Shown here: piece by piece, positions 59,880 to 64,000 of the stretch
How the letters are laid out: every line of letters starts with the position of its first letter
Numbering within the stretch: position 1 is the first letter of the stretch
Source of the DNA: Neorhizobium sp. SHOUNA12A
Lineage (GTDB): Bacteria > Pseudomonadota > Alphaproteobacteria > Rhizobiales > Rhizobiaceae
Direction of reading: 5' to 3'
Length of the DNA stretch: 64,000 bases
NCBI RefSeq assembly: GCF_023006505.1
Contig: NZ_JALBGV010000010.1
Location: 61,512 to 125,511, forward strand
Notes under the pieces: generated by a model
The model's database searches: none
Seen by the model: only the letters and a program-made list of their open reading frames with translations
Told to the model about the DNA's origin: nothing
Program-made: the position numbers and the translations under genes

Positions 59880-60497
59880 ATGAAATCGGATTTGCCGAAA
59901 ACAGGTGACACTGTGATCGACCCTTATGAGATGCTTGGTGTTTCGCGGGAGGCGGATGGCGTTGCCATCAAGTCGGCCTATCGCAAACGCGCAAAAACGG
60001 TTCATCCGGACGCTGGCGGCGACGTCGATGCGTTCGGAAAACTGACGGCATCCTATGAACTTCTTTCCGATCCCGTTCGTCGCAAGGTCTACGACGACAC
60101 CGGTTACGACCCGGAACTCGCCGATACCAAGGATCTGCAGGGGCTGATGATTCTCGAAACGCTGGTCAACGAGATCATCCTCGACGAGCGCGAGCCAGGC
60201 AGTTTCGATCCGGTCGCTGCCATGCGCCGCAAGCTGACCGACAAGATCGTCAACGCCCGCTTCCATATTCTGGAGATGGAGCGCCATCGCGCCCGCATCC
60301 GCAATCATATCGATCGCATCGGCCGCAAGCCTAACGCGGACGTCCTAGGGCGCATGCTGAAATCCCGCTGCGTGGCGATCGATGACGCGATCGGCAAGGC
60401 CGAGACCGAGATTGGCAACATCGAGCAGGCCTATGGCATGCTGGATGGCTATTCCTACGAGGTCGAGGTGATCGAGATCAAGACCGCGGCGGAGTAG
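59880..60497 (+). CDS. DnaJ (J-domain) protein
   Basis: 205 residues. The J domain lies at about residues 14-74 (DPYEMLGVSREADGVAIKSA, with the essential HPD in KTVHPDAGGD). No Gly/Phe or zinc-finger region follows, only a helical C-terminal domain of ~120 residues (around LETLVNEIILDEREPGSFDP and a late coiled coil). It is therefore a type III co-chaperone that should stimulate a DnaK partner; the client is unknown. Confidence 0.9.
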   Translation: MKSDLPKTGDTVIDPYEMLGVSREADGVAIKSAYRKRAKTVHPDAGGDVDAFGKLTASYELLSDPVRRKVYDDTGYDPELADTKDLQGLMILETLVNEIILDEREPGSFDPVAAMRRKLTDKIVNARFHILEMERHRARIRNHIDRIGRKPNADVLGRMLKSRCVAIDDAIGKAETEIGNIEQAYGMLDGYSYEVEVIEIKTAAE

Positions 60498-60571
60498 GCC
60501 GTACAGCCGGTCTTGACACCCAATATAGCTTCAAGACATAGCTTCAGCCCGTTCAATCCAAAGGGTTTTCG

Positions 60572-61051
60572 ATGGCGTTGACCATACGTGAGGCCGTCCG
60601 CGAGGATGCGGCGACATTACTCGGTTTCATCCGCGAGTTGGCGATCTACGAAAAAGCCGAGCACGAGGTCGCGGCGACCGCCGAGACGATTGGGAACTCC
60701 ATCTTCGGCACCGGATCGGTGACCCATGCGCTGGTCTGCGAACAGGACGGCGTTCCCATCGGCATGGCCATCTGGTTCTTCAGCTATTCGACCTGGCAGG
60801 CGAAGAACGGGCTTTATCTCGAAGACCTGTATGTGACGCCGAAGGCGCGCGGGCTCGGCGCCGGCAAGGCGCTGCTGAAACGGCTGGCGCAGATCGCCAT
60901 CGACAACAATTGCGGCCGTTTCGAATGGAGCGTACTCGACTGGAACGAACCGGCGATCCGCGTCTACGAGGCGATCGGCGCTGAGCCGATGAACGAGTGG
61001 ATCCGTTACAGGCTTTCCGGCGAGACGCTGAAAAGCTTTGCCGAGGGCTGA
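60572..61051 (+). CDS. GNAT-family N-acetyltransferase (diamine-acetyltransferase-like)
   Basis: 159 residues. The acetyl-CoA motif is LEDLYVTPKARGLGAGKALL (R/Q-x-x-G-x-G/A), and the rest resembles the SSAT/spermidine-acetyltransferase cluster (IRELAIYEKAEHEV, WFFSYSTWQAKNGLYLEDLY). The substrate, a polyamine or amino acid analogue, is not certain. Last core gene before tRNA-Ser. Confidence 0.9.
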   Translation: MALTIREAVREDAATLLGFIRELAIYEKAEHEVAATAETIGNSIFGTGSVTHALVCEQDGVPIGMAIWFFSYSTWQAKNGLYLEDLYVTPKARGLGAGKALLKRLAQIAIDNNCGRFEWSVLDWNEPAIRVYEAIGAEPMNEWIRYRLSGETLKSFAEG

Positions 61052-61105
61052 TAGAGCAGGTGAGGTTGACGCTGGACCCGCGACCGTTATAAAGCCAGCG
61101 CACGG

Positions 61106-61195
61106 GGAAGAGTGTCCGAGTGGTTTAAGGAACCGGTCTTGAAAACCGGCGTGCGGGAAACCGTACCGTGGGTTCGAATCCCACCTCTTCCGCCA
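61106..61195 (+). tRNA. tRNA-Ser(UGA)
   Basis: 90 nt with encoded CCA. Acceptor GGAAGAG/CTCTTCC, anticodon loop CTTGAAA (TGA), and a long variable arm (GTGCGGGAAACCGTAC region) typical of serine tRNAs. Its 3' end is the left edge of the accessory-looking region. Confidence 0.97.
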
Positions 61196-61222
61196 CAAGC
61201 CTATGAAAAGCTTTGGCAATAT

Positions 61223-61273
61223 TTGTTGACAAGAAGTGCCCCAACTTGGGGCAAGCTGCAACATTGTCAACAA
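61223..61273. repeat. Nested inverted repeats
   Basis: Outer arms TTGTTGACA (61223-61231) and TGTCAACAA (61265-61273) enclose a second palindrome, TGCCCCAA-C-TTGGGGCA (61237-61253). Both are perfect. The whole could fold into a long hairpin or serve as a protein-binding array beside the tRNA-Ser 3' end. Confidence 0.6.
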
Positions 61274-61333
61274 TTATCTGCAACAATGCTGCAACTGCAT
61301 TCCTGTTGCAGAGGAGCCTGATTCTTGTTGCAG
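61256..61333. repeat. Five phased copies of CTGCAACA
   Basis: CTGCAACA at 61256-61263 and 61278-61285, CTGCAACT at 61289-61296, and inverted TGTTGCAG at 61304-61311 and 61326-61333. The start-to-start steps are 22, 11, 15 and 22 bp, so most sites face the same side of the helix. They look like arm-type integrase sites or regulator sites. Confidence 0.55.
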
Positions 61334-61731
61334 GCCGCAATATCCCGAAAACCTCCCGGCAGAGGTTCCCCTCGCTCTATTCCACGACGAATCTCCACCC
61401 CTTCAGATCGAGCCGCTTGTCTCGATCTGATCGCCTTGCGGCGACCGGGCTTCCCGATTAGTCGCGGAACCTTCTCGCTCGGTGACAGCGGGAGGGGCGG
61501 CCGTTCTTGACCTTCGGTCACCGCCATGCCCCGTTCGGGCAAGGCGGGCGAAAAGCCTATGCCGCCCCTCCCACCGTCAACCCCTGCCTAGCCGCCGTAC
61601 CGTTCTGACTCACGGTTAACCTTTCGATCGTCATCCGATCGACTATCCGGAAATGATCTTCGACCATCCTGGGCCCGCCTCCTGAAATCTGCTATAAAAG
61701 CCTTGTTTTCAAAGGCTTAGGAGGCTTCCGG
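61334..61731. other. Intergenic, no gene seen
   Basis: About 400 bp before the first small gene. A TATAAA hexamer (61693-61698) could be a -10 box, but no good -35 was found. A hairpin AAGCCTTG/CAAAGGCTT (with one bulge) stands just before the ribosome site AGGAGG of the following gene. Confidence 0.4.
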
Positions 61732-61971
61732 ATGAAGACGACAACAACCACAATTCGCGGCTTGGCGGTCGATGTCCTTGTCATCGAGACGATGCACCAG
61801 ACGGCTTCCGGTGAAGTCCTCTGGTACGTCGCTACGATCCTCGTCCAGAACCGCCGGACTGGTGCCCAGCGCCTCCTCCGACGCACCCGCGTCCCCGGCT
61901 CCGGGAGGGAACTGGCGAAGGCAGTGCAGCAGCACGGCGTTCGAGCCTTGGAAACGCTCACAGCAGCATGA
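61732..61971 (+). CDS. Hypothetical protein (79 aa)
   Basis: ATG at 61732 with AGGAGG seven bases upstream, an excellent ribosome site. The product is small and beta-rich at first (TIRGLAVDVLVIETMHQTAS), then basic (NRRTGAQRLLRRTR). The stop overlaps an in-frame ATG region of the next gene. No family recognised. First gene of a three-gene rightward set. Confidence 0.6.
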   Translation: MKTTTTTIRGLAVDVLVIETMHQTASGEVLWYVATILVQNRRTGAQRLLRRTRVPGSGRELAKAVQQHGVRALETLTAA

Positions 61972-61994
61972 ACGACAACCGAAAGGACACCGAC

Positions 61995-62279
61995 ATGACG
62001 GACACTATAACGATCGACGAGTGGAGCGGCGACATATCATTCACGACGGAAGCAACGGCGGCGGATGGTCGGTTTCTCAGCCTCTATGCCGCACCCCTTC
62101 CAGCCTGCCCATGGGATCGATGGGTCTACACCGTAGACACGAACGTCGAAGCGGGTGACCATGAACTCCGGCCTGTGGCGATGAACATCGCATACGGCAA
62201 GGAGGCGGCCTTCGCCGCAGCCGAGGAAGCCGCCCGGCAGTGGCTCCGGCCCACGCCCCGGCTGGAAGCAGTTTCGTAA
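61995..62279 (+). CDS. Hypothetical acidic protein (94 aa)
   Basis: ATG at 61995 behind GAAAGGACACCGAC; an ATG at 61968 overlapping the previous stop is an alternative that adds nine residues. The product contains ITIDEWSGDISFTTEATAAD and a helical AAFAAAEEAARQWLRP near its end. No family recognised. The same GAAAGGA leader precedes the next gene, which suggests a shared origin of the set. Confidence 0.55.
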   Translation: MTDTITIDEWSGDISFTTEATAADGRFLSLYAAPLPACPWDRWVYTVDTNVEAGDHELRPVAMNIAYGKEAAFAAAEEAARQWLRPTPRLEAVS

Positions 62280-62292
62280 CGAAAGGATGACC

Positions 62293-62541
62293 ATGACTGA
62301 CATCACGCAGATACCGACACAAGAGTTCCCATTGAACTATGAGCGCTACAACCGCCTGATGGACGAACTACGCGATGCCGCACGAGGCTTCGAACGGCTG
62401 GGCGTGCTGGGATGGCCGGGCGGGAAGGAACTCGACAAACGGTTGATGGCGATCCGGTCCGATCTGCTGGGCGTATGGGAAACCATTCAGGAAACCGAAC
62501 GCCGGATGCGCTCAGGCAACATCTCGAAATCGGATGGGTAA
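62293..62541 (+). CDS. Hypothetical helical protein (82 aa)
   Basis: ATG at 62293 behind GAAAGGATGACC; another ATG six bases upstream lies too close to the ribosome site. The product is mainly helical (YNRLMDELRDAARGFERLGV, then DKRLMAIRSDLLGVWETIQE). No membrane segment and no family recognised. Last of the rightward set. Confidence 0.55.
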   Translation: MTDITQIPTQEFPLNYERYNRLMDELRDAARGFERLGVLGWPGGKELDKRLMAIRSDLLGVWETIQETERRMRSGNISKSDG

Positions 62542-62632
62542 AGACACCACCCGAGGGGCCAGAAGCGCTGTATGCCCCCTTTAAACGCATTAGAAAGTGG
62601 ACACGGGGCCGGATCGGTCCCGTTTTCGCGTT

Positions 62633-63037
62633 TTAGCCACCGACGACGATCGTCACGGCGGCAGCCGTCACCGCCCCGCTTTCATCGCCAACCGAGATCC
62701 AGACCGGATAGCTCCCGGCAAACAGCCCCCGGCCGCCGATACGTCCGGTTTCGGCGCTAAACTCGGCGCCGATCGGCAAGCGGCCGAACAGCAGATAGCT
62801 GACAATCCGGCCGGACGCACCGACGACGACCGGACGGAGATCGAGGACACCGCCGACCGGGATCGAGGCGGGACCGGCCATCGTCGCCACGAAGCTGGAA
62901 GGCGTTTCCGGATCAGGTGGCAGCACGAGCGCCGGAGGCGACGGCAGCACGCCCGACCCAGCCGACCGCCAGACAACATTCGCGGCGTGACCAGGCACGG
63001 CAAGCGACAGCCCGAGAAGCAGCGCGGCGAACCTCAT
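62633..63037 (-). CDS. Secreted single Ig-like (putative Ig, He_PIG type) protein (134 aa)
   Basis: ATG at 63037 behind GGGAGGTGAAGCC, overlapping the stop of the preceding gene. There is a signal peptide of about 18 residues (RFAALLLGLSLAVPGHA). After a Pro-rich stretch comes a single domain: LPIGAEFSAETGRIGGRG and AGSYPVWISVGDESGAVTAA, which follows the putative Ig pattern LPxGLxFxxxTGxIxGxPxxxGxYxxxVxVxDxxG. This is visible homology to the repeat type, but with only one copy. Partner of the upstream gene. Confidence 0.65.
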   Translation of the reverse strand: MRFAALLLGLSLAVPGHAANVVWRSAGSGVLPSPPALVLPPDPETPSSFVATMAGPASIPVGGVLDLRPVVVGASGRIVSYLLFGRLPIGAEFSAETGRIGGRGLFAGSYPVWISVGDESGAVTAAAVTIVVGG

Positions 63038-63639
63038 GGCTTCACCTCCCTGTCGTCGTCGTCGTCGTCAGGACCATCATCCCCGCCGCCCGGCTTCGCC
63101 CCGGCTCCGGCCTTGCCTCCGGTCGCGTCCTTCTTCGCCTTTCTGGCCTTCTCATCCTGATCGGCCTTCCATGCCCGGAACGCGGCGAACACGCCCGCTC
63201 CAACCTCTTCGTCAGTAGCTCCGGAGTGGGCATAGGGCCGGATCGCGGACCAGTCGGCATCACGAAACACGGCGTCGAGCCATGGACGGCATTCAACGGG
63301 CAGGCGCGCATAGACCTCCGCCCGCGCCATATCATGCGCCACTGGCCGCGCCAGGTCCCGCATGAGCAGCGGCCATGATGGCGCGCGCTTGTACGTTCGA
63401 GGCTCAGGCTCCGGCAAGGAAACCGGGACCTGCACAGGCCGAGGAGGCTCCGGCAGGGGCTCCGCAGCAACCTGACCGAAGGCAGGAAAGAGGTTGATCA
63501 TGAAGGAGGTGAGGCCGAGGAGCTTGATGAAAACCGACATGGCCGGGTCGAACTTCTTCCGGCGATGAATCTTCCGCGTCATGACCTCCGCCCGCGCCCG
63601 ATCGGCACAATTGCGGCGCTTCTCAGGCTTCTGGTTCAT
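63034..63639 (-). CDS. Hypothetical membrane-anchored or exported protein with acidic tail (201 aa)
   Basis: The start at 63639 overlaps the preceding gene by 17 bp; an internal ATG at 63540 would give a protein beginning MSVFIKLLGLTSFMINLFPA with a signal peptide. With the earlier start, this hydrophobic stretch is an internal anchor preceded by basic residues (RKIHRRKKF). A Pro-rich linker and a helical domain (RPWLDAVFRDADWSAIRPYA) follow. The C terminus is a Gly-rich run ending in six Asp residues. Its stop overlaps the start of the secreted Ig protein. Function unknown. Confidence 0.55.
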   Translation of the reverse strand: MNQKPEKRRNCADRARAEVMTRKIHRRKKFDPAMSVFIKLLGLTSFMINLFPAFGQVAAEPLPEPPRPVQVPVSLPEPEPRTYKRAPSWPLLMRDLARPVAHDMARAEVYARLPVECRPWLDAVFRDADWSAIRPYAHSGATDEEVGAGVFAAFRAWKADQDEKARKAKKDATGGKAGAGAKPGGGDDGPDDDDDDREVKP

Positions 63640-63898
63640 CACTGCCCCAGTCCATGCCGTCGAAGTCGAAGGGTTCGAACCCGCCTCGTGCATATGCCGC
63701 ATCGAGACGTGCACAGCAGTCCCGATAGTATGTCAACGCCGCAAAAACCGCCGTATATCCATGACGACGGCGGTCTTCATCTTTCAAACCAGCAACAGCC
63801 AGCAGGATTTGCCCCGCCCGGCTTCGAGCGGCCTTCTCCGCACTCACGACCTCAGACCACACATCACTGTGGGTAGCCAATCTCGTTTGCATTCTCAT
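63623..63898 (-). CDS. Hypothetical helical protein (91 aa)
   Basis: ATG at 63898 behind GGGAGGGCGTGAC; ATG and TTG codons upstream in frame are less well placed. The product is helical and basic (EKAARSRAGQILLAVAGLKD, then YTAVFAALTYYRDCCARLDA). It overlaps the next gene by 17 bp, so the three leftward genes form a coupled unit that may continue to the right of the window. No family recognised. Confidence 0.5.
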   Translation of the reverse strand: MRMQTRLATHSDVWSEVVSAEKAARSRAGQILLAVAGLKDEDRRRHGYTAVFAALTYYRDCCARLDAAYARGGFEPFDFDGMDWGSDEPEA

Positions 63899-64000
63899 GT
63901 CACGCCCTCCCATGTTGCCGACCAACCTCAAGGTTGCGGCCGAGCGGGGACCGGCGCAACGGCGGGGGCGGGCTCATACCGCGCCAGGCGCGCCCGCAGC

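Larger units (their letters stand above)
61196..64000. mobile_element. Accessory region behind tRNA-Ser, possible integrated element
   Basis: The sequence after tRNA-Ser leaves the core: AT-richer repeat-bearing DNA followed by small uncharacterised genes on both strands. A tRNA 3' end is a common insertion point. No integrase is visible up to the window edge, so this may be one end of an element whose integrase lies further right, or a remnant. The right end is the window limit. Confidence 0.45.

Noticed and set aside
61112..61340. ORFs covering tRNA-Ser on both strands (one starting MSEWFKEPVL, the other ending in a VGFEPT-like stretch)
   Set aside because: These are classic false ORFs read through serine tRNA genes; the tRNA fold is complete.

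Overview
The window is chromosome of an alphaproteobacterium of the Rhizobiales, most likely Rhizobiaceae (Rhizobium/Neorhizobium/Agrobacterium-like). The signs are a bacterial phosphatidylcholine synthase, an invasion-associated-locus-B (IalB) protein, a glnB-glnA pair behind a sigma-54 promoter, a GTTC-N7-GTTC type LexA box at uvrA/ssb, and high-GC codon use throughout the core. All calls are made by reading the sequence; no database search was run.

Layout. (1) About 1-13751 is an integrated mobilisable element sitting at the 3' end of tRNA-Lys(UUU). Reading left from the tRNA it carries a tyrosine integrase, a small ORF, a recognisable IncQ/MobQ-type oriT, a MobA/MobL relaxase with a minus-strand string of accessory genes, a DNA methylase cut short at its 3' end, a strongly structured RNA candidate with a palindromic operator-like site and an intrinsic terminator (8301-8593), uncharacterised genes, a VirD4/TraG-like coupling protein overlapping an M48 metallopeptidase, a minus-strand cassette of membrane and repeat proteins (449-3444), and an IS630-type transposase remnant. 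No mating-pair-formation (virB/trb) genes are visible, so the part seen is an IME rather than a self-transmissible ICE. Its far attachment site was not found and is probably left of the window.

(2) 13752-61195 is ordinary core chromosome: ccdA, an AEC carrier, a UbiH-family hydroxylase, pcs, a four-gene BMP-type nucleoside ABC transporter ending in a terminator, glmU-glmS (UDP-GlcNAc synthesis), DUF502, a phytase-like protein, recG, sdhE-mfd, an EamA transporter, a DsbA/FrnE-like protein, a peptide-binding protein, ialB, hspQ, glnB-glnA (nitrogen control), nnr, a DUF72 gene, the SOS-controlled uvrA/ssb pair, HPP-CBS and MarC membrane proteins, gyrA, three tiny membrane ORFs, coaD, two cyclophilins, queA-tgt (queuosine tRNA modification), a DUF4864 protein, an MFS carrier, a DnaJ-domain protein and a GNAT acetyltransferase.

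(3) 61196-64000, directly after tRNA-Ser(UGA), looks accessory again: a nested inverted repeat, five helically phased copies of an 8-bp motif, then small genes of unknown function, including a secreted single-Ig-domain protein translationally coupled to a membrane-anchored or exported partner.

The strongest candidates for something undescribed are the multi-hairpin RNA at about 8395-8593 with its 24-bp palindrome, the uncharacterised membrane/repeat-protein cassette at 449-3444, and the phased repeats behind tRNA-Ser.
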